This document shows positions 53,951 through 61,794 of a DNA stretch of 64,000 nt, piece by piece. Numbering within the stretch: the stretch's first letter is position 1; each line of letters opens with the position of its first letter. This DNA comes from Anaerostipes hominis (ex Lee et al. 2021) (GTDB lineage: Bacteria; Bacillota; Clostridia; Lachnospirales; Lachnospiraceae), in the NCBI RefSeq assembly GCF_002270485.1, contig NZ_NQOG01000006.1, forward strand, positions 92,309-156,308, written 5' to 3'. A program made the translations under genes and the position numbers. Under the pieces are notes generated by a model. It was given only the letters and a program-made list of their open reading frames with translations, ran no database searches and had not been told where the DNA came from.

Positions 53951-54598
53951 TCACCTCTTTTCTTTTTTTAAGATATAATCTGTTCCGTGTCCGGGATAAA
54001 TATGAATTCCATCTTCTAACGCCTCGATCCAAGGCTTTGCATAAGTTTCATATGCCTCTTCATTTCCTCCTGCCAATCTGGTTATGTCTTCTTCCCCCAT
54101 AATCAAATAATCTCCTGAAAATAAAATCGTTTCATCCATTCTTATACAACAGCTTCCCATGGTATGTCCTGGTACAAGTTCCATTTGAATCATATGCCCT
54201 TTCCAATGAAACTCATATTCTTGATCAAACGTAAGATTTGCAGGATTACATAAAATCGATGAATAAACATACTTTTTGTCACCTCCATACTTGAAGTGTA
54301 AATAAGTACCCATCATACCACTCATATTTTTGATCCGGTTTCCAAGATTCTCACTACATACAGCGGTTGCGATGACCAATGCTTCCGGGTATCCTCTACG
54401 CACCCCATTTAATCCTTGTATATGGTCACAATGTTCATGAGTCAATAAAATATAATCTATGTTCCATTGATGTTCTCTTATGATTTTTAGGATTCGTTCA
54501 TGGTCATTTGGATCAATGATCAGAACACTTCCATTATCTTCCATCAGATAACAATTACTCTGTGTCAAACGATCTTCTAAGACAAATAGTCTAGGCAT
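53951..54598 (-). CDS. Metallo-beta-lactamase-fold hydrolase
   Basis: A 215-residue hydrolase with the dinuclear zinc motif HEHCDH (HxHxDH) near residue 72, GHTMGSC, SGDYL and PGHGTD. This family includes glyoxalase II thioesterases and lactonases. In this operon it could hydrolyse an acyl-ACP or acyl-CoA (editing), or open a lactone such as gamma-butyrolactone to 4-hydroxybutyrate; neither can be chosen from sequence. The start at 54598 overlaps the ACP stop (ATGCCTAG), so translation is coupled. Confidence 0.82.
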   Translation of the reverse strand: MPRLFVLEDRLTQSNCYLMEDNGSVLIIDPNDHERILKIIREHQWNIDYILLTHEHCDHIQGLNGVRRGYPEALVIATAVCSENLGNRIKNMSGMMGTYLHFKYGGDKKYVYSSILCNPANLTFDQEYEFHWKGHMIQMELVPGHTMGSCCIRMDETILFSGDYLIMGEEDITRLAGGNEEAYETYAKPWIEALEDGIHIYPGHGTDYILKKEKR

Positions 54599-54842
54599 CC
54601 TCTTTCTCAATTTCAACCCCATACTTTTTTAAAATTTCTTTTCCTTTTTCGTAAGAACTAAAGGCTAACATATCTGGTGTATCTAGCATAATATCAAACT
54701 TCTCCTCCAGTTCTCCTACCAAATTCATATGTCCCATGGAGTCCCATTCCGGAACTCCTCGATAACGAAGTTCCTTTAATTCTTCTCCTTCTTTTTTTAA
54801 AATTACTTGAAATACTTTGTTGTATTTTTCTAAGTTTGTCAT
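54591..54842 (-). CDS. Acyl carrier protein
   Basis: An 83-residue acidic helical ACP. The phosphopantetheine Ser is in PEWDSMGHMNLV, a DSM variant of the usual DSL. Two ATGs fit; the second (54842) has a better gap from AGGAG. It lies among ligase, LuxE and LuxC genes, away from any fatty-acid-synthesis cluster. It is probably a dedicated carrier of this pathway and not the housekeeping AcpP. Confidence 0.85.
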   Translation of the reverse strand: MTNLEKYNKVFQVILKKEGEELKELRYRGVPEWDSMGHMNLVGELEEKFDIMLDTPDMLAFSSYEKGKEILKKYGVEIEKEDA

Positions 54843-54844
54843 TT

Positions 54845-55564
54845 TCATTCTCCTTTTTCTTTTACCTGAAATAAATGTTTCATCATCATTTGTTTTGCTT
54901 TCATTTCGGTGATAATCTCACCATTTTGATTGGTGCATACTCCATGGAATGTTCCAATATAAAATACACGTTCCTCCTGATAGGAATGAAATGTGATCTT
55001 TGCTGTAATGTTATCTCCAAGGTACACTGGTTTTTGAAATTGGCTAGATTCCTCCATCAAGATCGTTCCATCTCCAGGAAGCTTCATTCCCATAACAGAC
55101 GAAAGAAGACTTGATGAAAACATCCCATGAGCAACTGGTTTTTGAAACCACTGTCTAGACGCAAATTCTGTATCCATATGCATCTTATTATAGTCACCTG
55201 TTAAACTTGCAAATGCTTCTACCACCTCTTTGGTCACTTTCTTTTCCATGGCTGCTTCATCTCCAACGGTAAGAGCCTTTCGTTCCTGCTTTCCTCTGGA
55301 TCTTTGATCCTTTTTAATCTGTTTCACTGCCTTTTGAAAATCTATAGGACTTTCTAGTAATAAGATTTTCTTTCGCACTAACAATTCTTGCGTGGCTATA
55401 CATCTTCTTGAACACCCGCAAATGACCAACCAATAATCACATACTTGATCTGAACTTCCACAAACCCAAGTCACATCTGGAAACTTTCCTTTGAGTGCAG
55501 TTAATTCTCGTCCACGATCATATCTTGGATTACAGCCACCACAAAACTTGACCCCAATTTCCAT
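54845..55564 (-). CDS. Fusion of a CGGCNP-type domain with a MaoC-like hydratase
   Basis: A 239-residue protein. Residues 1-75 carry CGGCNPRYDRGRE and several Cys in the pattern VCGSSDQVCDYWLVICGCSRRC, which may hold a metal or Fe-S cluster. Residues 105-235 are a MaoC/R-hydratase hot-dog domain: FASLTGDYNKMHMD with the catalytic Asp/His, and KPVAHGMFSSSLLS. MaoC domains hydrate enoyl-thioesters. The joining of the two is not a fusion that I recognise. It follows the Nfu-like gene by 10 bases and overlaps the ACP start. Confidence 0.8.
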   Translation of the reverse strand: MEIGVKFCGGCNPRYDRGRELTALKGKFPDVTWVCGSSDQVCDYWLVICGCSRRCIATQELLVRKKILLLESPIDFQKAVKQIKKDQRSRGKQERKALTVGDEAAMEKKVTKEVVEAFASLTGDYNKMHMDTEFASRQWFQKPVAHGMFSSSLLSSVMGMKLPGDGTILMEESSQFQKPVYLGDNITAKITFHSYQEERVFYIGTFHGVCTNQNGEIITEMKAKQMMMKHLFQVKEKGE

Positions 55565-55574
55565 AATAAGCTCC

Positions 55575-55853
55575 TTATCTTCCGTGACTTAGGATCTTCT
55601 TTGCCATATCGATCAAATCTTGACTCACCTGATTGACTAAGACAACATCCTTGATCTCTGGAATCCGACTTTTCATTGCTTCTGCAATTAATTCTTCTGT
55701 CGTTAGTGTAGCAGATGGACATCCAGAACATTGTCCTAGCAATCTGACTTTTAAGACTCCATCTGTAACATCTACAACTTCTACATTTCCTTCATGAGAT
55801 AATAATTGTGGTCTTACGTCCTCTTCTAATACCTTTTCTATTTCATGTAACAT
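55575..55853 (-). CDS. NifU C-terminal (Nfu)-like Fe-S carrier
   Basis: A 92-residue Nfu domain with the cluster-binding GQCSGCPSA motif. Nfu proteins carry [4Fe-4S] clusters to apo-enzymes. It is the first gene of the eight-gene operon, and the divergent operon encodes a [4Fe-4S] dehydratase. It probably supplies clusters to AbfD and perhaps to the CGGCNP domain. The start at 55853 follows AGGAGG; a sigma-54 promoter lies 44-60 bases upstream. Confidence 0.87.
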   Translation of the reverse strand: MLHEIEKVLEEDVRPQLLSHEGNVEVVDVTDGVLKVRLLGQCSGCPSATLTTEELIAEAMKSRIPEIKDVVLVNQVSQDLIDMAKKILSHGR

Positions 55854-55896
55854 TTCTGTTTCCTCCTACTATAATTCTTTTCATTTTATTTATTAT

Positions 55897-55913
55897 AGCA
55901 AAACTTATGCCAT
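55897..55913 (-). promoter_or_regulatory. Sigma-54 promoter of the Nfu-to-rpoN operon
   Basis: The minus strand reads ATGGCATAAGTTTTGCT: GG at 55910-55911 and GC at 55898-55899 with exactly 10 bases between, matching TGGCA-N6-TTGC. Confidence 0.75.
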
Positions 55914-55961
55914 CCTCATTTCGTGTGGATTCAGATACCTTTTAAATTCTATCCTTCTTTC

Positions 55962-56030
55962 TTGTTGCATTTTTGCAACAAATATTTTCTTGTTGCATTT
56001 TTGAATCGTAGATTTGTTGCATTTCTGCAT
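55962..56030. promoter_or_regulatory. Cluster of upstream activator sites between the divergent operons
   Basis: A perfect palindrome TTGTTGCA-N4-TGCAACAA at 55962-55981. Left half-sites TTGTTGCA recur at 55990-55997 and 56014-56021, the last followed by a partial right half (TGCA). Sites lie about 50 bases from the minus-strand -24 box and about 40-110 from the plus-strand one, typical for sigma-54 enhancers. Confidence 0.75.
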
Positions 56031-56069
56031 TTATTGCATTCATTTTTCAGAATCTTAACATTTTTTAAG

Positions 56070-56086
56070 TTGGCACGGCTTTTGCT
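56070..56086 (+). promoter_or_regulatory. Sigma-54 promoter of the abfD operon
   Basis: TTGGCACGGCTTTTGCT: GG at 56072-56073, GC at 56084-56085, 10 bases apart; a near-perfect TGGCAC-N5-TTGC match, about 85 bases before the abfD start. Confidence 0.87.
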
Positions 56087-56169
56087 TTTTAGTCAATCAT
56101 AATTTCAGTACGCTATATGTACTTGGAACATTTGAACTATTCATGATTCAAGAAAGGAAGGATACAATT

Positions 56170-57621
56170 ATGGCTTTAATGACAGGAAATGAATATGTGG
56201 AAAGTATGAGGAAGTTAAATCTTCAAGTTTATATGTTTGGAGAGAAAATCGAAAACCCAGTCGATGACCCAATCTTACGTCCATCATTAAATTCAGTCAA
56301 AGCAACTTATGACTTAGCAGGAAATCCAGAATACGAAGAGTTAATGACAACAAAATCTCCATATACAGGAGAAATCGTAAACCGTTTTACTCACATTCAT
56401 GAAAGCACTGCCGACTTAGTAAAGAAAGTTAAGATGCAACGTTTATGCGGACAAAAGACAGCTGCTTGTTTCCAAAGATGTGTAGGAATGGATGCATTTA
56501 ACGCAGTTTATAGTACGACGTTTGAAACAGATGAAGCTCACGGAACGAACTACCACGAAAACTTCTTAAGCTTCTTAAAGTATGTACAAGAAAAGGATTT
56601 AACAGTCGATGGAGCCATGACAGATCCAAAGGGAGATCGTTCTTTAGCACCTCATGCACAAGCTGATCCAGATCTGTATCTTCATGTAGTCGAAAGACGT
56701 CCAGATGGAATCGTTGTTCGCGGAGCAAAAGCTCATCAAACTGGTATCATCAACTCCCACGAAGTGATCGTAATGCCTACCATCGCCATGGGGGAAGATG
56801 ACAAAGATTATGCAGTTTCATTTGCAGTACCAACTGACTCTGAAGGAATCTTCATGATCGTTGGACGTCAATCTTGTGACACAAGAAAACTAGAAGGAAG
56901 CCAAATCGACGTTGGTAACTCTCAATTTGGTGGAATGGAAGCTTTGGTCGTATTTGATAACGTATTCGTACCAAATGATAGAATCTTCTTAAATGGAGAA
57001 TATGAATTTGCTGGAGTATTAGTAGAACGTTTTGCCGGATACCACAGACAATCTTACGGTGGATGTAAAGTAGGTGTTGGTGACGTCTTGATTGGTGCTA
57101 CTGCTGTTGCTGCAGAATACAACGGAGCTCAAAGAGCCTCTCATGTCAAAGACAAATTAATCGAAATGACTCACTTAAATGAAACTTTATACTGCTGTGG
57201 TATTGCCTGTTCAGCAGAAGGTACAAAGACAAAATCAGGAAACTACATGATCGACTTACTATTGGCAAATGTATGCAAGCAAAATGTCACTCGTTTCCCT
57301 TATGAAATCGCTCGTCTTGCAGAAGATATTGCTGGTGGATTAATGGTAACTGCACCATCTGAAAAGGACTTAAAAAATCCTAAATTAGGAGGATACATAG
57401 ACAAATACCTTCGTGGCGTGGAGGATGTTTCTACTGAAAATCGTCTACGTATCTTACGTTTGATTGAAAACTTAACCCTTGGAAGTGCTGCTGTTGGATA
57501 TCGTACAGAGTCTATGCACGGAGCCGGATCACCTCAGGCACAAAGAATCATGATTGCTCGTCAAGGTAACCTTCCTATGAAGAAAAAACTTGCTAAGACA
57601 ATTGCAAAAATCGAAGAATAA
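56170..57621 (+). CDS. abfD: 4-hydroxybutyryl-CoA dehydratase / vinylacetyl-CoA isomerase
   Basis: A 483-residue flavin and [4Fe-4S] enzyme that turns 4-hydroxybutyryl-CoA into crotonyl-CoA by a ketyl-radical route. The four cluster ligands known from Clostridium aminobutyricum are at matching places: Cys near 100 and 104 (AACFQRCVG), and His near 292 with Cys near 299 (YHRQSYGGC). The start at 56170 (MALMTGNEY) follows GGAAGGATAC. It is controlled by a sigma-54 promoter and followed 19 bases later by a CoA-transferase. It is oxygen-sensitive, consistent with a strict anaerobe. Confidence 0.95.
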   Translation: MALMTGNEYVESMRKLNLQVYMFGEKIENPVDDPILRPSLNSVKATYDLAGNPEYEELMTTKSPYTGEIVNRFTHIHESTADLVKKVKMQRLCGQKTAACFQRCVGMDAFNAVYSTTFETDEAHGTNYHENFLSFLKYVQEKDLTVDGAMTDPKGDRSLAPHAQADPDLYLHVVERRPDGIVVRGAKAHQTGIINSHEVIVMPTIAMGEDDKDYAVSFAVPTDSEGIFMIVGRQSCDTRKLEGSQIDVGNSQFGGMEALVVFDNVFVPNDRIFLNGEYEFAGVLVERFAGYHRQSYGGCKVGVGDVLIGATAVAAEYNGAQRASHVKDKLIEMTHLNETLYCCGIACSAEGTKTKSGNYMIDLLLANVCKQNVTRFPYEIARLAEDIAGGLMVTAPSEKDLKNPKLGGYIDKYLRGVEDVSTENRLRILRLIENLTLGSAAVGYRTESMHGAGSPQAQRIMIARQGNLPMKKKLAKTIAKIEE

Positions 57622-57640
57622 GATTCTTTAGGAGGAAACG

Positions 57641-58945
57641 ATGGACTGGAAAAAGATTTATGAAGAAAGATCAACTTCAGCTGAAGTTGCTTTAAAAAAT
57701 ATTCCTGATGGCGGACGTGTCGTAACGGGACACGCTGCAGGGGAACCTTCTTATCTTCTTACCGTAATGGCGGAAAATAAAGAATGGTTTCACAACGTAG
57801 AGATCTGCCATATGGTTTCACTTGGAAAAAGTGAATATGCACAGGAAGGAATGGAAAAACATTTCCGTCACAATGCTCTGTTTATTGGTGCAAATACCAA
57901 AAAGACAGTTGCTGAGGGACGTGGAGATTATACTCCTTGTTTCTTCCATGAAATCCCAAGATTGTTTGAAGAAGAACTTCCAGTAGATGTGGCACTGATT
58001 TCTGTCACACCTCCAGATGAAAACGGAAGAGTCAGTCTTGGCGTTTCTATAGACTATACAAAAGGCGCTGCCCAAAATGCTAAAATCGTTATAGCTCAAG
58101 TAAACGACCAAATGCCTTTTACTTATGGTGACAGTTTAATGGACGTTTCTGAAATCGACTACTTTGTAGAACATTCAACACCTCTTCCAGAATTAAAGCC
58201 AGCAGTGCTATCTGATGTGGAAAAAGCCATCGGAGCTAACTGTGCATCTTTGATCCAGGATGGAGACACACTTCAATTAGGAATCGGAGCAATCCCAGAT
58301 GCGGTACTTCTTTGCCTAAAAGACAAAAAGGATCTTGGAATTCACTCTGAGATGTTTTCAGATGGTGTGGTTGAATTAGCAGAAGCCGGAGTTATTACAA
58401 ACGCAAAAAAAGAACTACTTCCTGGAAAAATGGTAGCAAACTTTCTTATGGGAACAAAACGTCTTTATGATTTTGTAGATCACAATGAAAATGTTGCTAT
58501 GTACCCTGCGGACTTTACCAATGACCCAGTAATCGTTGCAAAAAATGACCATATTATCTGTATCAATTCTAGCGTTCAAGTTGATTTAATGGGACAGGCT
58601 TGTTCAGAATCCGTTGGATTGACTCAGATCAGTGGAGTTGGTGGACAAGTAGACTTCGTTCGAGGTGCTTCTATGGCAAAACACGGCATATCGATCCTTG
58701 CTATGCCTTCTACTGCAAGAAAAGGAACAATCTCAAAGATTGTTCCGCTACTAGATGAAGGAGCTGCTGTGACAACTTCAAGAAATGATGTTGACTACGT
58801 AGTCACAGAATATGGTATCGCTCACTTGAAGGGAAAAACACTTCGAGCAAGAGCAAAAGCATTGATTGAGATTGCACATCCTGACTTTAGAGATGATTTG
58901 ATCAAAGTTTATGAAGAACGATTTCACTCATTAACGCCACTATAA
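57641..58945 (+). CDS. abfT: 4-hydroxybutyrate CoA-transferase
   Basis: A 434-residue family I CoA-transferase that moves CoA from acetyl-CoA or butyryl-CoA to 4-hydroxybutyrate. It has GQVDFVRGASMAKHG near residue 340, and the catalytic Glu probably lies in HSEMFSDG near residue 238, as in the known enzyme. AGGAGGAAACG precedes the start. With abfD it forms a two-gene route from free 4-hydroxybutyrate to crotonyl-CoA. The specificity could include other hydroxy acids or butyrate, since the family is broad, but the abfD neighbour supports 4-hydroxybutyrate. Confidence 0.9.
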   Translation: MDWKKIYEERSTSAEVALKNIPDGGRVVTGHAAGEPSYLLTVMAENKEWFHNVEICHMVSLGKSEYAQEGMEKHFRHNALFIGANTKKTVAEGRGDYTPCFFHEIPRLFEEELPVDVALISVTPPDENGRVSLGVSIDYTKGAAQNAKIVIAQVNDQMPFTYGDSLMDVSEIDYFVEHSTPLPELKPAVLSDVEKAIGANCASLIQDGDTLQLGIGAIPDAVLLCLKDKKDLGIHSEMFSDGVVELAEAGVITNAKKELLPGKMVANFLMGTKRLYDFVDHNENVAMYPADFTNDPVIVAKNDHIICINSSVQVDLMGQACSESVGLTQISGVGGQVDFVRGASMAKHGISILAMPSTARKGTISKIVPLLDEGAAVTTSRNDVDYVVTEYGIAHLKGKTLRARAKALIEIAHPDFRDDLIKVYEERFHSLTPL

Positions 58946-58989
58946 TTGCTTTTATAATCAACAAACGGGAGTATCACATAGTTTTTGTA

Positions 58990-59038
58990 AACCTCCAAAC
59001 TGATGTAAGATAAGATTAGTCAGTTTGGAGGTTTTGTT
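58990..59038 (+). terminator. Terminator after abfT
   Basis: A 14-base perfect stem AACCTCCAAACTGA / TCAGTTTGGAGGTT, then TTGTTT. The right arm also supplies the GGAGG in front of the IS256-type frame, so it may be part of that element's end. Confidence 0.75.
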
Positions 59039-59039
59039 T

Positions 59040-59795
59040 ATGGCAGGGGAGAATGACAGCCCACAAAAAGCAGCAATGAGGGAAATGATGCATGATTATA
59101 TGAAATTAAATGATATCAGCATCGAAACCGGCACGGATGTTAACTCCGTCATGCGTGACATGATGTCAGTGCTTCTGGAAGGTGCACTGGATAAGGAACT
59201 TAACAAAGAATTCGGTTATTCAAAATATGATCACCGGAATAAGGATACTGACAACAGCCATAACGGACATTCACAAAAGACCGAGCATACCAGCTATGGT
59301 GATATTCATGTAGGTGAAAATGAAAGTGCAAAACTTTGGTTATCTTTTAGGATTAGTCTTAAGAACCGGGGCGTTGATGGACTTACCGGCTTTCCGCAGG
59401 CGATAGAAGCTGTTTAATCAAAGACAGAGATACAACAGTATATTATTCATGAGATTCGGAATTCCACAAAATTTGTATCATACAAGGATATCAAGAAACT
59501 GATAGCAGATCTGAAAGGTGTATATGCTGCACCAACCGAAGAAATTGCCTAAAACGAACTGGAGCTGTTCAAGGACAAATGGGACGCTAAATACCCTAAA
59601 ATCTATAAATCCTGGCACGATAACTGGGCAGCGCTTTTGACTTATTTCAAATACCCGGAAGCAGTCAGACGGCTGATATAACAACCAATGCCATTGAAGG
59701 CTTCAACCGGCAGCTTCGGAAAGTGACAAAATCCAAGACGGTCTTTCCGACGGATGACAGCCTTCTGAAAATGCTGTATCTGGCCTGGACACAGT
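59040..59795 (+). pseudogene. IS256-family transposase, decayed
   Basis: It starts as a good IS256-type transposase (MREMMHDYMKLNDISIETGTDVNSVMRDMM, SYGDIHV) but then jumps to WLSFRISLKNRGV, losing about 130 residues of the catalytic centre. After the stop at 59417 further pieces remain in other frames: SYKDIKKLIADLKGVYAAPTEE, SWHDNWAALLTYFKYPEAVRRLI and FNRQLRKVTKSKTVFP. Several stops and the internal deletion make it inactive. Confidence 0.85.
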
Positions 59796-59796
59796 G

Positions 59797-59939
59797 ATGG
59801 TTCCGCCAAGGAGAGCTTTTAGGGCATCTTGAATGTCTTCAGCAGTTTGGATATCGTATTCCTCCAGGAGCTGATGGATTATGCTGCGTTTCCCTTCCGT
59901 CATTTGTACTCTGTGTACGGGTTTCTTTTCTCTTGCCAT
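59797..59939 (-). mobile_element. Fragment of a second IS256-family transposase
   Basis: Starting at ATG 59939 on the minus strand: MAREKKPVHRVQMTEGKR, LLEEYDIQTAEDIQDALKALLGGT, the N-terminal 47 residues of a different IS256-type transposase. It breaks exactly where the first remnant ends. IS-end-like sequence continues to about 60030. It implies one IS inserted into the other, with later deletion. Confidence 0.7.
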
Positions 59940-60146
59940 AATAAAAGGCCCTCCTATGATTTTTATTTTATCATAGAAAAACCTTATGAGTTCTATTTTA
60001 CAGAAAAAGTTTCACACACTCTTTAATTTATTTTTCACTCTTATTCCTTCGTTTTTATTTGTTACATTTTTGTTACGTCATATTGAATATTATCATATTT
60101 ACAGCATTATATAAAGTATTTTTGTAATCTTTTTGTAATCTTTTAG

Positions 60147-61073
60147 TTACAAGTTAGCAGCACCAATGATTCCTGCATCATTCCCCAGCTTCATCTGCAT
60201 AACTTCCGGAATATATGTCCTGTTGCCTCCAAAACAATATTTTTTCACATATTCATTGACCGGCTGAATCAAACGATCTCCTGCATGACTTATGCCGCCG
60301 CCGAGAAGCACCTTTTCCGGGCGAAAGATATTTACAAAATTTACAATTCCCTCTGCCAAATACATTACATATTCATCAATTGCCTCATTGGCTGCCCGAT
60401 CATTATTTTTCGCTGCCTCAAAAATTGCAACTCCATCAATTTCATTGTATTCATGAAGCAGAGATTCTTTTTCTTGTTCCATTTTCTTCTTTGCAATTCG
60501 TATGATTGCCGTTGCAGACGCATACGCTTCCAAACAGCCTTTTCTACCACAAGTACAAGGTTCTCCTCCTGCAATCAATGTGGTATGTCCAAGTTCTGCC
60601 CCACCGGCATAATATCCGTCAAACACTTTTCCATCCAAAATGATTCCGCCTCCTACTCCGGTTCCAAGAGTCAATAAAATCATATTGTTACAATCCTTTG
60701 CTGCTCCGGCAACTGTTTCCCCAAGAGCTGCACAATCCGCATCATTATATACTTTTACCGGAAGCTGCAGACTATTTTCCATTATTGCTCCAAGTTCAAT
60801 ATTTTCCCATACGATATTATTGGAATAGATGACAGTCCCGGTTTTCGAATCAATGGTTCCCGGACAGCCAATCCCAACTTTTTCTACCTGCTCTTTGGAA
60901 ATATGATGTTCTTCAAGCAACTCTTCTACCAGTTTTTCCATATCTTTCATAATTTCTTCTGCAGAACGTTGTGCAAAGGTCTTCTTCTGACCTTTTGCAA
61001 TGATTTCATTCTCTTCATTCACAATTCCTGCCTTGATATTTGTTCCACCTAAATCAATTCCTACTTTTGACAT
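60147..61073 (-). CDS. ROK-family sugar kinase
   Basis: A 308-residue ROK kinase (actin-like ATPase). It begins VGIDLGGTNIKAGI and has LTLGTGVGGGIILDG, the ROK zinc site CTCGRKGCLEAYAS and the substrate segment GAELGHTTL. Related enzymes are glucokinases and beta-glucoside kinases. It follows a cellobiose-type PTS on the same strand, so it might phosphorylate glucose released from disaccharide. The start at 61073 follows AAGGAGAAATTG. A hairpin with a T-run lies between it and the IIA gene, so it may be expressed at a lower level. Confidence 0.88.
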   Translation of the reverse strand: MSKVGIDLGGTNIKAGIVNEENEIIAKGQKKTFAQRSAEEIMKDMEKLVEELLEEHHISKEQVEKVGIGCPGTIDSKTGTVIYSNNIVWENIELGAIMENSLQLPVKVYNDADCAALGETVAGAAKDCNNMILLTLGTGVGGGIILDGKVFDGYYAGGAELGHTTLIAGGEPCTCGRKGCLEAYASATAIIRIAKKKMEQEKESLLHEYNEIDGVAIFEAAKNNDRAANEAIDEYVMYLAEGIVNFVNIFRPEKVLLGGGISHAGDRLIQPVNEYVKKYCFGGNRTYIPEVMQMKLGNDAGIIGAANL

Positions 61074-61098
61074 CAATTTCTCCTTTTCAATATTCTAA

Positions 61099-61137
61099 GA
61101 AAAAAACATACCTTAAATCAAAAGATATGTTTTTTTT
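61099..61137 (-). terminator. Hairpin with U-run between the PTS IIA and ROK genes
   Basis: Arms AAAAAACATA / TATGTTTTTT; on the minus strand it is followed by T7. It is an A/T-only stem and so probably a partial terminator. Confidence 0.5.
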
Positions 61138-61147
61138 CATGTAATTT

Positions 61148-61459
61148 TTATTTATTGATCATTTTACAGATGTCGATAAATTCTCCTGCAAGTACTTTAA
61201 ATGTCTCAGCAGACATCATCTGGTCTTCTGCATGCACTAACAACAAACAAACTTCTGTTGGCTGTCCGCTTGCTTCCTTCTGAATCATTTCTACATGGGC
61301 TTTATGACCTTCTGAATAATAAGTGTCACCTTCTTTGATGCAATTTTGTGCTTCTTCATAGGCACCTTCTTTTGCTTTCTGAATCGCATTAATGTAGCAT
61401 GATTTTGCTGCTCCTACGTTTGAAATGATTTCAAAACAAATTAATTCAATACCTTCCAT
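61148..61459 (-). CDS. celC: PTS lactose/cellobiose-type IIA component
   Basis: A 103-residue, three-helix IIA of the Lac/Cel family. The phospho-His lies in LLLVHAEDQMM near residue 77. It passes phosphate from HPr to IIB. It starts 4 bases after the IIB stop, behind AGGGGAA. It belongs to the IIC-IIB-IIA-ROK series. Confidence 0.92.
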   Translation of the reverse strand: MEGIELICFEIISNVGAAKSCYINAIQKAKEGAYEEAQNCIKEGDTYYSEGHKAHVEMIQKEASGQPTEVCLLLVHAEDQMMSAETFKVLAGEFIDICKMINK

Positions 61460-61463
61460 CTTT

Positions 61464-61769
61464 CTATTCCCCTATTAAATCTAATGCAAACTGAAGTACT
61501 TTCTGTCCGTTCATTGTTCCATAATCTCTCATATTGATAACTTCTACCGGAATTTTCCCCGCTGCAAGTTTTTCCATTTCTGCTTTCTGGTAACCAACCT
61601 GAGGTCCTAATAACAGAACGTCTACATGATCGATTTCATTGATTGCTTCCGTTACAGATTTTGCATTAATGTTTGCTTCAATACCCATCTCTTTTGCAGC
61701 TGCACTCATCTTCTGTACTAACATACTAGTTGACATTCCTGCGTTACACACTAATAAAATATTTTTCAT
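61464..61769 (-). CDS. celA: PTS cellobiose-type IIB component
   Basis: A 101-residue IIB with the phospho-Cys in LLVCNAGMSTSMLVQKM (Cys8). It transfers phosphate to sugar bound by IIC. An AGGAGA site precedes the start, 25 bases after the IIC stop codon. Confidence 0.93.
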   Translation of the reverse strand: MKNILLVCNAGMSTSMLVQKMSAAAKEMGIEANINAKSVTEAINEIDHVDVLLLGPQVGYQKAEMEKLAAGKIPVEVINMRDYGTMNGQKVLQFALDLIGE

Positions 61770-61794
61770 GTTAAATTTCTCCTATAATACAATA

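Noticed and set aside
55962..56040. Possible CRISPR-like repeats (TTGTTGCA series)
   Set aside because: Spacing is irregular (28 and 24 bases) and repeats are only 8-20 bases; enhancer sites explain them better.
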